DNA of 64,000 nt from the NCBI GenBank assembly GCA_964017125.1, contig OZ024912.1:61160107-61224106 (forward strand), in the 5' to 3' direction. The DNA comes from Flabesymbios commensalis (taxonomy: Eukaryota; Annelida; Polychaeta; Terebellida; Flabelligeridae). Positions 46,490-57,669 of this stretch are shown here, in pieces. The number at the start of each line of letters is the position of its first letter. Within the stretch, counting starts at the first letter, position 1. The translations under genes and the position numbers were made by a program. The notes under the pieces were generated by a model. It saw only the letters and a program-made list of their open reading frames with translations. It had not been told where the DNA came from and did not search any database.

Positions 46490-47318
46490 TTTTGTTGGCC
46501 AAAAAATAATTTAATGTTATTTACCATGTTTACGTAAAAGTAATTATTTGAAATTTGGGGATCAAGGTCACACAAGTGTCTAGGTAAAAAAATACTGGGT
46601 AAAAAATGTGTCATAAATTAGTGATCAGACAGTACATTTCATTTTAAATACAAAATAAAAAAACAACATATACCTTTTTTATATCAAGCTATATACATCA
46701 CAAAAAGCACTGTAAATTATTGATATTATGAATTGTTTTCTCATTGGTTACATAACTGGAAACAAAGAAACTTGAAAATTCCCAATGATCTTCATAGGCT
46801 AGTGAGAAGGTCATATTAGGGTCACAATATTAATAAAAACACCATTTAAAAAAAATATCAAGCTAAATATTGCAATGAAACAATGTAAAATATTGATGTT
46901 ATGACTTGTTTTTGTTGGCTACATTGTTGAAACAAAAAACTTTGAAAATTCCCAATGACCTTGATGTACTGGTGGCAAGGTCATATTAGGGTGATTATAG
47001 AAATAGTAGCAAAAAAGTATATAAATTGGGATAAAACTGAGCAGGTGAAATCTCTGAAACAACATTGTAGCAAATTTTCTCTCTATAGTACCGGTATGTT
47101 TACTACCAATCTATCCATTTCTGAACCAAAAGAATTTCACTGTTTTCCTTGACAACATAGAACATGTAGAATTTAGGCGAAAAAACTGAAAAATTCTTAA
47201 TGACCTTGATCGAATGGTCTTAAGGTTATAAAAGGGCCACAAGAAAAAAATAGCAGCAAAAAACAGGTCAAATTGGTATCAAACTGAACACATATACAAT
47301 ACACATATATACATATAA
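46490..47318 (+). repeat. Degenerate tandem repeat, about 170-250 bp units
   Basis: Units share GAAAATTCCCAATGA(T/C)CTT, AAGGTCATATTAGGGT, AAATTGG(T/G)ATAAAACTGA-like and GGTTACAT(A/T)(A/G) blocks (cores near 46773, 46944 and 47190, an older one near 46560). The array is cut on the right by element B. Confidence 0.65.
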
Positions 47319-48715
47319 GAGGGATTCTATAATTTTAGGCACCATTGATGATATTTTTCTTGATATATGAGATTGTCTGAATATTGTCAAAAATTTAAAC
47401 ACATGTCAACTTAGCTTTGTTTATTGACATGGCGTTGTCAGCAGAGCTTAATTTCAATTTTAAATGCTTATTTTTATCAATTTAATTTTTTCTTACCGTT
47501 ATGAAGAGACCAATTTACCGTTATGGAAAGACCAATTTATGTTACGGAGTTATCTTCAAACTTAAATTTCTCAGTGACCCCTTTACAAAAGTATATCATA
47601 TTTTACAAGTAGTTTAACATGGCCATTATAATGGCCATTATAATAACCCTTAAATGATGAAATGAGAATTACTCTCCGTTACGATTATTGTCGTTATGGA
47701 GAGTAATAATAACGAACATTGTCTCTCCATAACGACAATTATTTCTGTTATGGAGTGACAATAAACAAATACTAAATATCGATGCTAAAACAATTTAAAA
47801 GACAAAAAGAAAAGTTACTATTTCAACAAGTGTAACTTGTTGGTTGAAATACCAAATTTATAAAGGTTTATAGCTATTTTTAAATGAGTAAACGGGTAAT
47901 TTGTGACTACTTTTTCTCTCCATAACGTCTTTATTTTTGTTATGGAGAGACAGGAAATACGCGTTATGGTGAGACGTTTTTTTTACTAAATCGTGCATAG
48001 CATCTATATATTATGCTATCCTATGATTATTTTTGTTTTTTTTCAAATGAGGTTGTAGTAGGCTTGGAGGTTGTAGGGTGCCTGAAAGTTTAATTGCAGT
48101 ATTTATGTGTAAAAAATCGCGTTATGGAGAGACGTTGAATTAAAGTACTCACCCAAAGACTTGCACAAACCTTACATTATTTCTAAAAAAAAACACATTT
48201 ATTATACTTTTTTTTCATGATTCACTACATGAAGGTCTCGCGCAACTGTTTTGCACCAGACAAGTGATATTTCTGTCAGAAAAAGTATAGAAATTACCTG
48301 AAAACTATAAGCGCTACGGAGAGTCGCTGCAACGTGGGACAGACATAAATTGCATAAAAAGTGGTAAAATAATAAAATTATTTTTAAGAACTTGTATAAA
48401 ATATTATAGATAGTGTTGTTCACTATCATTAAATCAGAAAAAAATATAATATATGATACAGGAAGTCTAGAATAAATCGCCTGTTTATGTGGAATTTAAA
48501 ATGTGGGACAAGGCTTTTTGGCTAAAATTAGCTAAATTTACATAATATTTCTTTCAAAGAACACATTTATGTTAGAATTTTTTGAGTTGTAATATTGCTA
48601 TATTGTAAAATAAAGGTCATTCATTGCATTTATGTAATCAAATTAAATCAAAATATCCAATAATAAATATTACAAGGTGCGGACAGTGCTGGTGCCTAAA
48701 ATTATAGAATCCCTC
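47319..48715. mobile_element. Non-autonomous inverted-repeat element B (1.4 kb)
   Basis: Perfect 26-base inverted ends (GAGGGATTCTATAATTTTAG.. inward), flanked by ATAA on both sides (likely 4-bp target duplication). The interior holds about eleven copies of CGTTATGGAGAGAC or its complement GTCTCTCCATAACG, in both orientations (47497, 47518, 47550, 47672, 47692, 47721, 47747, 47916, 47939, 47962, 48120; approximate). One variant, GTTACGGAGTTA, resembles the motif of element A. No transposase frame. Confidence 0.8.
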
Positions 48716-49869
48716 ATAACAGCCAATAAAATTAAGGATTTTTTTACCAGACTGACAGGTCCGGTAAAGTTGCTAGTTTACCAGACATCAGAAATTTTTC
48801 CCGGACAAGAATGTTACAGTGATTAGGATCTCTCATTTTCATTGCTGTTGCAGACATTTTTCTGATGATTAACCCTTACAACGCTATATGTGCAGACGTC
48901 AGGAACCGAGTAGGCCTATTCTGTTCCCATACACGTGCGTTTGTTTCATGTATACATTGCCATACCTCACGATTCCAGGCCACGATAGAAGGTGTGTAAA
49001 ATTGGTGGCCAGCTATTGGACATAAACGATTGCCCCAAATATGGATTATAAATTATATATTTGTGCATGGTTATGGGCTTACAGGACCACTTAAGTGCAG
49101 GCGTACCGGCAAGCCAAATTTTACGATGTCGTCTGTCGGCATTCGTTTGATCAACTTTGGAAAACAAAGTTCTATCAATGTTTCTTATTGCCAGATTTTA
49201 CTTAAAATGATGAGCTTTGATATTCTTTCATTTCCTCAAGTTTTAATCGCATTCATCCAGCCGAGACGCCCATATTTTATCAATATTCAACTAGTGATCA
49301 ACCAGTGTTTGTGAGAAAGGCGTTTTTTCGTCATCCGCCATTTTGTTTTCCATAATTTGCCGAGACGGCTGCATTCAGGAACTTCGCTACATCATCGATC
49401 CATAAATGTTATGTCGGGTAGGTGACTGTTAATTTTAAACAGACATTACGAATTTAATCTAGGTGCGGTCTGACGTTAATTATATTGGCTGATAACAATA
49501 CTTAAATATTTGATATCATTTTAAAATATTTATGATCAGGCTCCTTATTTCTAAGAAAACAGAATAATTTAATCGACCTTGGTGTCGAAAGGTCAAATCT
49601 GCATGTTATTTATGATGAAATTGGAATAATAAAAAGTTTTATAATGCTTGTGTACTGCTGAACAACAATTTCATAGTAATCAGTGGCACAGTAGTAACAG
49701 TATCACTAGCCGTACCATTGAATATGTGGTCACATGAATAAGCCACTTTATACTACTGTCAGTTGCAATGTGGAATTATGAATTATGTATGAACTTGAAA
49801 ATCTGTGGTCAAAATCAAAGAAAATATGAATAAAAATGATCTGTACCATATGTACTGTACATGTATGTA
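48716..49869. other. Intergenic; possible start-site motif at 49335
   Basis: The first 80 bases resemble the left end of the small element at 52268. CCGCCATTTT at 49335-49344 fits a YY1 site in minus orientation, next to CG-containing sequence unlike the AT-rich surroundings; a promoter is possible but not shown. The plus frame 49030-49314 has no recognisable domain. Confidence 0.3.
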
Positions 49870-51708
49870 CAGTAGTCCCTCCAGATGCGACCCCCTTCAG
49901 ATGCGACTTCTCCTATTATGCGACTTTTTTTCGTAGCACGGACGTGCTTTACACTGTTAAGCACCCCTTAAATGCGACTTCCCCTCTCCCACGACATGCG
50001 ACCTTCAAATCATGGCACTACCTAGCGACCTCCCTCTAAAGATACGACTTTTTGAAATTAGCTGCTAAGCGGCACTGTCAGCCTGGCATGAGCTGCCCGT
50101 CTGAAGATACTGCTTGTGTGTACATACCGTCAAATACAGCACAGCAGATACGTATGTTAAGCCACTGTCGGACTAAGGCTGGTACAGTGTGGTATGAAGT
50201 GGGTATGATGTGTACTGGTAGCTTTAAATCACCGTACCAGATAGAAATATCCTTCTAAAGATACAACTTTTTTAAAAAAGCTGCTCACAGACTGTGTCAC
50301 GTCTGCAGACGTTTTCTGTTATTGATTTAAAACCATGTTTGAATGAGGTTTTCAATGTATATATTTATTGATATGGGTGCAGTTAACATACAACGCGCCC
50401 TTGGCATTACAAGGTGCATTACACCCCTAATTAGCAGCCGACGTCAACGGTGTCAGTGTGTCAGCGGGGCGTGATAAACATCCTACTTCAAATACCTAAC
50501 TTTTCCAATTATGATCGTACGGACATGTAATAAATATCACCAGAAAGCTTATTTAATATGATGATATAAATTAGATAATGATAGCTCCTAAACTCGCAGA
50601 GTTATTGATTTCGAAAATGAAGCAGGGTTTAGCAGTCTATCATCACGGGGAATAAACGTAAACGGGGTAAGCTCCACGAGACGCCAAACCGATGCCGCCA
50701 TTGACGACGATGGCCCAGCATTACAACAACACTGCAACAACGTCTCGCGCCGTCCATATTCACAGTCACGTGCATTACAGTCTCTCAGAGTATACACGTG
50801 AAGATAATATCTGTGCTAGTGCGTGCGTAGTCGGTATTGTCTTCAATTCTGGTCAACATAGAAGACGCCGACCTCGCCTGTTTGCCATTGACTATTTTAA
50901 TGAGAATACAGTGTACATCCATAATATTTGTTTTTAAATTTTTATTTGGCAATCCAATGTATTATTGATCAATCTTTCGGGTTGAGTTAGAGTATGATGT
51001 GTGTGACGTATTAACAGATCAAGCCATAGCGTGCACAGTGTCAGCCTTCATCTATCACAGCTCTTTTTCACACCTGATGTCGGCACCTTGATTAAGTTGG
51101 CTCTACTAGGCTGTACAATTAGTTGTGTCAGGCCGCGGAGTGTCAGTTTAGCACAACAAAAGAAATGACTACATATGGTCATTGCCCTGACTCAGTGGTC
51201 ATCGACTCAGACAGATTGATTAGTGTTTCAGCCATAAATATTGCGGCGCTGTTAAATATCACCCTACGTCAGTGCACATATATAATAAACGAGCCTCAAC
51301 TGCGTCTGCCTACATGGCACGTTTACTGTTTATTAGGGGCACTGTACGGTACATTGTTTTATTGCTGGGCCAGAATGGAGTCAGTGTCACATGTTTTGTA
51401 GTGTAAAGCATAGGGCTATATTGAAATGTGGAGAAAAACACTGCCTCAATGCTTATGAAAACACAAGCCACTTCTAGTACTTCTAAATTACGTGTTACCG
51501 TTAGAACAGGCAATTAACACAGGCTGTCATTTGCGCTGATCGTGTCACAACGAGAATAGAGGTGTTTAAAGGGGCTGTCTTAAACATCAAATTCGGCGCA
51601 TTTTACGTTTTTTCTAGAGTTTTTTTCACCCCTCTGAGATACGACTACCCCTGTGATGTGACTCTGGTTCTTTGGCAGTATGGAAGTCGTATCAGAGGGG
51701 GACTACTG
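49870..51708. mobile_element. Pogo/Tigger-like inverted-repeat element, 1.84 kb, TA target sites
   Basis: The left end CAGTAGTCCCTCCAGATGCG and the right end, which reads inward as CAGTAGTCCCCCTCTGATAC, are flanked by TA on both sides. Subterminal GATACGACT / GATGCGACTTC words recur at least six times (about 49883, 49897, 49970, 50040, 50258, 51637). Ends of the form CAG.. with a ..ACGACT word are characteristic of pogo/Tigger families (from memory). No DDE transposase frame is left inside, so it is non-autonomous or gutted. Confidence 0.75.
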
Positions 51709-52267
51709 TATTACAATAAGGTTGTCTTTTACATACAAGATGGCCGCCAATCACCAGTCATGTAACTTAAAACTGGTTTGAGTCCACATAAATGGTTGTA
51801 AATAGCAGCATTATGTGGTACTTGACATCTAGGAATTATAACTCCTGTAAACCGAGTACCTTAAAAAAAAATTTGGGTACAGAAAATCAATTTTAAGGAT
51901 TTTAGGGCAATTAGCGTTCAGAACGGGAGTGCCGAAAGTAGTGAGCTTATTTGCTCACTATTACTGGCAGAAATAAAGCCATCATTGTAGAATTAAAAGA
52001 GTTATTTATTTTGAATGGCACTTCTGTCACCTGTTCTGGGGGTTCCCATTATTAGATTTCTTGCAATCACCAAAACTGGTGCAAGCTCTCGTCTTTAATT
52101 TCATGATAGTTGCAACAAATGCTTGAAGGGGTAGATGGGACAGGCATGCTGTGGCCCCTTCTGATAATTTTTTTGCGCAAGTGCCATTTTTTAATTTTTT
52201 AAAAAAATGCAAAAAATGAAAATAGTCTATGTCCACTGCCCTATGAGGAAGTTCTGGAGGACATCAA
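51709..52267. promoter_or_regulatory. Weak candidate promoter of the CCDC142 gene
   Basis: AAGATGGCCGCC at 51737-51748 fits the YY1 initiator-region consensus (AAGATGGCGGC) in plus orientation and is followed directly by a CCAATCA box at 51748-51754. It lies 1.8 kb upstream of the first coding exon, whose 5' boundary is a splice acceptor, so an untranslated first exon is expected somewhere upstream. A possible donor CAT|GTAACT is at about 51769. No transcript data; low confidence. Confidence 0.25.
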
Positions 52268-52481
52268 CAGCCATTGACATTAGGATTTTTTTATACTAGA
52301 CAACAGGGCAGGTAAAACTCTGATTTTTGTCTGCCCTGGTGACTTGTAACTGGACCTTGAAGTAGTACGGCGAATAGAATATATGAAAACTTTACCCGGG
52401 TGGCCGCTGTGGACAGTTTATCTGACCTGGGCCTTTTTAACCTGCCTCAGGCGGCCTGTCGGACGTTAATGTCAATGGCTG
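52268..52481. repeat. Small inverted-repeat element
   Basis: Ends CAGCCATTGACATTA / TAATGTCAATGGCTG are perfect over 15 bases; 214 bp. Its left end resembles the sequence just right of element B at 48719. Confidence 0.75.
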
Positions 52482-52599
52482 CATCAAGACTGTTGAACAG
52501 AACAATGTGGGAATCTCTAAGAATTGAGGAACCTGGGGAAGGCTGCACTAGTTTGCCCGGGGTAAAGCCTTGGTGAAGTTTTGTTTGCCTGCCCTGCAC

Positions 52600-53030
52600 T
52601 TCCTCATGGGTCGCACTGAGGGTAAAAATGTAAGTTTCATAGCCATAAGGATGAAAATCCATCAAAATTTGTCTTCTTCCATGAAAAAAACCTCGGAGGC
52701 TATGTCCATATTTCTGCTTGTTATGTGCATATGTGATATATTTGCTACTGTTACTGTATTGCGGGGCACTTGTTGGGTGCCCTGATGCATCTAAAAAATT
52801 AAAACTCAACAGCAGCATCATCTCAGTAGTTTTCAACAGCAATTTGCACCTGTGTCATCTTTTGGACTTTTTTATAATTTAGCTTAGATTTTGATCTAAG
52901 ACAGCATTTTTCTTGCTCATTGAAAACTGTGGAATGTGGTCAAATATTTCTTTCAGCATGTCGGCAGTTACGAAAAAAGGCTCAGCATAATTTTATTGGA
53001 CAATTTTAAAATTTGTTGAATGTACCTATC
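52600..53030 (+). repeat. Half copy of the foldback element
   Basis: Matches the centre and right arm of 44590-45515: GGTAAAAATGTAAGTTTCAT, GTTACTGTATTGCGGGGCAC, GCTCATTGAAAACTGTGGAA and CGGCAGTTACGAAAAAAGGC. The left arm is missing. Confidence 0.8.
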
Positions 53031-53517
53031 TATGAGTATGACACAATTATCTGGAGCGCATGCTTTTCGACGATTTTCCCGTCAATAATCAAACGATTTT
53101 CATGAAATTTTGTACAGGACATTTACAAGTCATGTCCTAACATTGGTAAACAATTTGTATAGTTATATGCAGAGTTGCAAAAGTTAGACCATTTGACATG
53201 TAGTAGAGTCTTAGGTTGAAAATATGACGTCCCTCTACACTAATTCTGGAATATTATTACGTTAAATGATCTAACTTTTGAAATATTGAATATAATTTTG
53301 TTAAATTTTTCAGTTTAAATCTGGTTTCAAATTGAAGCGCCTTTGACAACGAGCTACACATGCCGTTGGCAAATCGGGCAAGTAGCCAAAACCAAATTAT
53401 TGCCCCTCAGGAAAGACAATCAAATCCGTTGACGGTTAGTGTTTAGCCCTTGTTACAGCTCATCAAACACAGCTGCAGCTGAATCTCATTAATAAGTTAA
53501 TTATTTTAATTTTGCAG
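53031..53517 (+). other. Sequence upstream of the CCDC142 coding exon, ending in a splice acceptor
   Basis: Ends in TTATTTTAATTTTGCAG at 53517, a good acceptor. A short frame at 53360-53434 (starting MPLANRASSQ) ends at a possible donor (ACG|GTTAGT, 53435); joined to the next exon it reads a stop after seven codons, so at most it is an upstream open frame in a leader exon. Confidence 0.45.
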
Positions 53518-55257
53518 ATTACTGAGATGAATTACTCATGATGAGTCGCCAAAGAGGCCATCTGCCTATGTTGCAGTCTATTGGCCGAACAACATGTGTT
53601 GACATAGAGGAACCACCAGAACTATCTGAATCAGAGATAGATGATCCCTTTGTTGCACAAAGTGTAGTACAGAGAGAACCATATTACTTTGAACCTGATC
53701 ATGCTGATGCAGCAGCTGCTGGACTTGGGAAAATATTCAAAGTTCTTAACCCAGGCAATAATATATGCAAAAAACCTCCCCCTAATACAGCTAACTTCAT
53801 ACATTGTGGCAGTAGTGTACTGTTTGCAAGAAAATATTCCCATTTAAGAGAACTGCTTGAAGCACGTTCACGTCTGCAACTTGTGCGGGATTACACTTCG
53901 CGTCTCAATGCTGCTGCTATGTTTGTTGATGACTTGGAGAGGATCACAATGTGTGAGTGCCAGACATGGCATGATATATGTCATGACACATTAACAGGAG
54001 TACCGGAAACTAATCTGGAGTGTCTGAGCTCTATCTGTGAGGATCTGCGTGTTCATATGAGTCATTGGAACTCAATTAAACAGCTTGTTCACATGGACTG
54101 CTGGCTCAGACCCCTCCTACCTCGTCTACTTCTGGAGATGGATATTGTGAGACAAAGGCTCTATGATCTGAGGGATAAGGCTATTTGGTGGATAGAACAG
54201 CTCATTCAAGTTGGTTTGAAGGTGTTGGCTCACAGTGATCTGGATCGGCAAACTGAGGACTCCTTATGGGGAATCACCCGTGGACTGGAGGACTTCAATA
54301 ATGTGGTCATGTTAATTAAAAGTGAAAGCTCACACAATCACAGCTTGAGGTGGGCGCAGCAGGGGGAATGGTGGAACCCAACCACATCAAGGAATGTTTT
54401 AAAATACTCAACACGGCAGATGGCACTTGACATGAACTCTTACCGCTATTTAGGAGAAACTGTTAAGCCAATTGCGTTTGGACAAGTGTTGAAATTGCTA
54501 GCTGGAGAGCGAGCAAAATATGCTGCTGCCTCCACACATCACTTCTTTACAGGCAGCAATGAACTTCTTCGCTTGGTATTGAAAAACAAGTTACCAGAAT
54601 ACTCATGGGGTAAAGTCTATAGTAACTGTGAGCAGTCTCTACGGTCTCTTGCAGACACATCAGATTATCATAGTGCGAGTAGTAGTCATACAAGCAACAA
54701 AATCTCAGTCCTGAGGGTTGGTAATCTGATTTTACCAGATCTGTCGCAGAAAGTATCACCGCTTGTGGACTTCGCTAGAAAGGAATATGACTTTGCTCAG
54801 CATTTTTTACAAATTGTCTGTGCATCCACCATGCTGCTCAATAAATCACCAAGATTGCCTCACTGTACTCCATCTCAACGTGGTCAAAGAAATACAGAAC
54901 ATGTACCTAACTTTGTCAATAGTCCTGACCTTGTTGCACATCGAGGATCTGGTCGCAAGGTAAAAGGTTTTTCTTCAAGAAGTAAAAACCAGCATGAACA
55001 GCATTTCGATTTAAAGGACAGTACACGTAAAAGTGTTTCCTGGGGTGATGCAGGCAAGTTCACTCAAATTAGACAACTTACACTTGCCTACATGGATCTG
55101 CTTTGGCAATATTTTGGAGACTATCTGACAGAATTCTTTCAAAGACCAGTGTGGGGTGGCCCTGAAGCTGCGCAGGGACAACTTGGAACCATTCATTTGT
55201 GGCCAGATGTCATCTCCATGATTGTCATCAAGATTATTAATCAGACATGTGTCACTG
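53518..55257 (+). CDS. CCDC142: CCDC142-like, first coding exon (large)
   Basis: Coding starts at ATG 53538 (a second ATG follows at 53541). An in-frame TGA at 53523 and the acceptor at 53517 rule out an upstream start in this frame. It encodes 573 residues plus one base (phase 1). The acidic N-terminus, with EEPPELSESEIDDPF, is followed by a helical region SHLRELLEARSRLQLVRDYT (about residue 95 on), a CECQTWHDICHDTLTGVPET segment, ICEDLRVHMSHWNSIKQLVH, and RQRLYDLRDKAIWWIEQLIQ. A low-complexity Ser/His-rich linker (about 380-400) and a basic linker (about 440-500) precede GKFTQIRQLTLAYMDLLWQY near residue 506. The donor is CACTG|GTATGT at 55258. Reading through the intron adds a hydrophobic tail ending at 55358, which is not part of the protein. 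Confidence 0.9.
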
Positions 55258-55448
55258 GTATGTATATTGTTTTTACATTATTTATTCATATTATACTTAA
55301 ATTTGCTTGTTTTTTCATCTGTACAAGTAAATTTTATTTTAAAGATGATTTTTGCTAAATTTGAGATCAACTAAAGCATGAGAAAACATTATTATTGAGC
55401 ATCTTGATTTTAAAATGACTAAGGGGTGATGTGAATTTTTGTTGACAG

Positions 55449-55535
55449 ATCTGTTTCCACCAGCATCCGTTCCTATGATATGTGTGACTGCCAAGAGACT
55501 TGAGGTGATGGCTGTGTGGTCTGCTTGGGATACAT
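55449..55535 (+). CDS. CCDC142: CCDC142-like, exon 2 of the coding series
   Basis: 87 bases between TTTTTGTTGACAG and GTATGT. Completes the split codon as Asp and reads DLFPPASVPMICVTAKRLEV then MAVWSAWDT, ending in phase 1. The preceding intron is 191 bp, a chance match to the satellite period with no sequence similarity. Confidence 0.88.
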
Positions 55536-57024
55536 GTATGTTTCCTACCTTTTTATTTTTTCTTTTAATCAAAAAAATTTGCAGGACAAAATGGCTTTAA
55601 ATATGCTTGATTGACATATATTTTGATCTAACTTGTACATGCCTGAATAATTTTTACCATATTGAAGTTCACAACTTCAAGTGGGTAAAAATAATAATTC
55701 AGTGCTTAATGGCTAAGTCAGACCACAGCTGCGCAGATCTCACATTGAGTGCACTGGAGTCTAGAACTGTCCTGCTCGGATTGCTAAATAGTGCAAATGT
55801 CATAGAATCTAAAAAATTACTAGACCACTTATACATTTATTGTCCAGAATCCTCCGTAACCAGACTTCAATGTGATTAGGATTCTTTAGAATACCTTTTT
55901 TATTGGTTAAAGATAATTACGATGGTCTAAAACAATAGTGGGTCAAGTCGACTTGACAGCAAAATTGTTTTTATCTTTTTGCTTAGAACTGCAGTCTGCT
56001 AAATCCACTTATCAGCATGTAGACTTGCACTTATAATGATCAAACACACAGCGATTGGAATTTGACAGTAGATCAAGTGAAGTTATCAGAGTATTTTTTA
56101 CCTTCCAAAACAATTTACAGAAGCAAAATTGGGATCAACAAGACACCAAGTTGACTTAGCTCTTTGTTACACCAGGAACACAGAATATACAGAGATTATT
56201 CCTAGATCAACAATAAACTAAGTCCAGGCATTTCCCCTGTGTTGTCTCCACATGTCTCAGAATAAGAATGCGCTAAGTGCACTTGCACCGTTGTTTTCCC
56301 AGAAACAGAGCCCATAAGCATATAACACGAGAATAACAATGTGTCAAGTCGAATTGGTCCTGTGTTGAACAGATATTATGCTGATATGTGTTCCTTTTCC
56401 CGAGAATAACAATGTGCTCGTGGTTTTAACCTGAATTTGGAATAAATTCAAACTTTATACATATTATAGATGACTTAGCTGGTTATTATTCTAAAGGCCA
56501 AAAATGTCACTTAGCACACTATTGTTTTAACCCATCGATTATAAAAGCTCAACTATTTCAGAGCATGGACAGAATTTTAACATAAGATTCTTGTGTCAAA
56601 TGTAAATCCCCACACTGTTATGCCATTTTGTCAACTTATTTCAGTTTTTTCTTGATTTAAGTGATGAATTGTTTGTAAAAGCTGCTCTAAAGGCTGCTTT
56701 ATTCGTCTTTTTTTTATTTTGCAAAACTCCTTACTGATACATTCTTCTATTTGGGTCACTTTAGGGTCAGACATTTGACAACACAAGATCTAATATATAT
56801 CATAAAAATTATTGAATCTTAAAGACCACTCTTCAAAAACAATCTGAGTGTTTTTGTTTAGGCCTATTGGTAGGAAATATGTGCATGAACTAATAAAGAA
56901 GTAATGCACATGTGTATGTATAGTAAGAGTTAATATTAGTTTAAAATACTGAATTCATGTACGATAATTTAATAATAAAAATTATATTTGTTATGCATTT
57001 TTCATGTTTGTGCACTTTTTCCAG
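55536..57024 (+). other. Intron, no element recognised
   Basis: 1.49 kb. Contains the perfect 16-bp palindrome GTCAAGTCGACTTGAC at about 55943; related TCAAGT(T/C)GA words follow at about 56149 and 56343. Open frame 55607-55879 shows no domain and no exon-like ends. Confidence 0.6.
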
Positions 57025-57195
57025 CTTTCTGTAAAGCGGTGGCGATGAGTATCGGCGACAAGTGTCAGCCTACCATGCTGGCAGATGGTGATTTCAGCAC
57101 CCGCACAGCCAAACAGCTGCGGGATACATGTCATCCACTGCACAGTTTACTGGCATCTCTTGACTTTTCTGAAGAGAAAGGATCTCCAGCAAAGA
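57025..57195 (+). CDS. CCDC142: CCDC142-like, exon 3 of the coding series
   Basis: 171 bases between CACTTTTTCCAG and GTAAGT. With the split codon it reads SFCKAVAMSIGDKCQPTMLA, then DGDFSTRTAKQLRDTCHPLH and SLLASLDFSEEKGSPAK; phase 1 out. Join WSAWDT-SFCKAVAMSIGDK is smooth. Confidence 0.88.
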
Positions 57196-57669
57196 GTAAG
57201 TAATTTGTTAGCAGGGAAAAATTTATTCAGTCTCACATAGCAAAACGCTATGCGATTCTGCCCTTTTGCTAATTGAAGTTGTGATTGATTAGCCAAATAT
57301 TTATATATCAAAGATAAGAATGTCTGACAAGCATAGCTTCGGTAATGAATCATTTTCAAACAACTTTTTCTTTGGTTAGTTACATATATGTTCATGTTTA
57401 TCTTTTGTAAATATTATGTATACATGTGTACATAGATAACCATTGTCCTAAAGTTGTTTTATTGAAAAATAATCAAGAGCGCAAAACAGATTTATTGCAA
57501 GTGATAAGGTTGGTGAGTAAAATAGTTGAGTTGAAATCTACAGGAAAATCTGCCAAGGAGTTATAAGGCATGAGTTCAAGGTAAAATTGTTGAAAAAAAA
57601 TGTAATAAACTGGATTAAAGTAACAAGAAAAAATTTTCATGCGGTCACAGTGAAACAAGTCAACTATCT

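Noticed and set aside
53360-53434. Upstream coding exon beginning MPLANRASSQ
   Set aside because: Joined to the next exon it runs into a stop after seven codons, and the main frame has TGA at 53523. At most a leader-exon short frame.
55258-55358. Hydrophobic C-terminal tail on the large CCDC142-like exon
   Set aside because: It is read-through into the intron; the GTATGT donor at 55258 and the matching next exon explain it.
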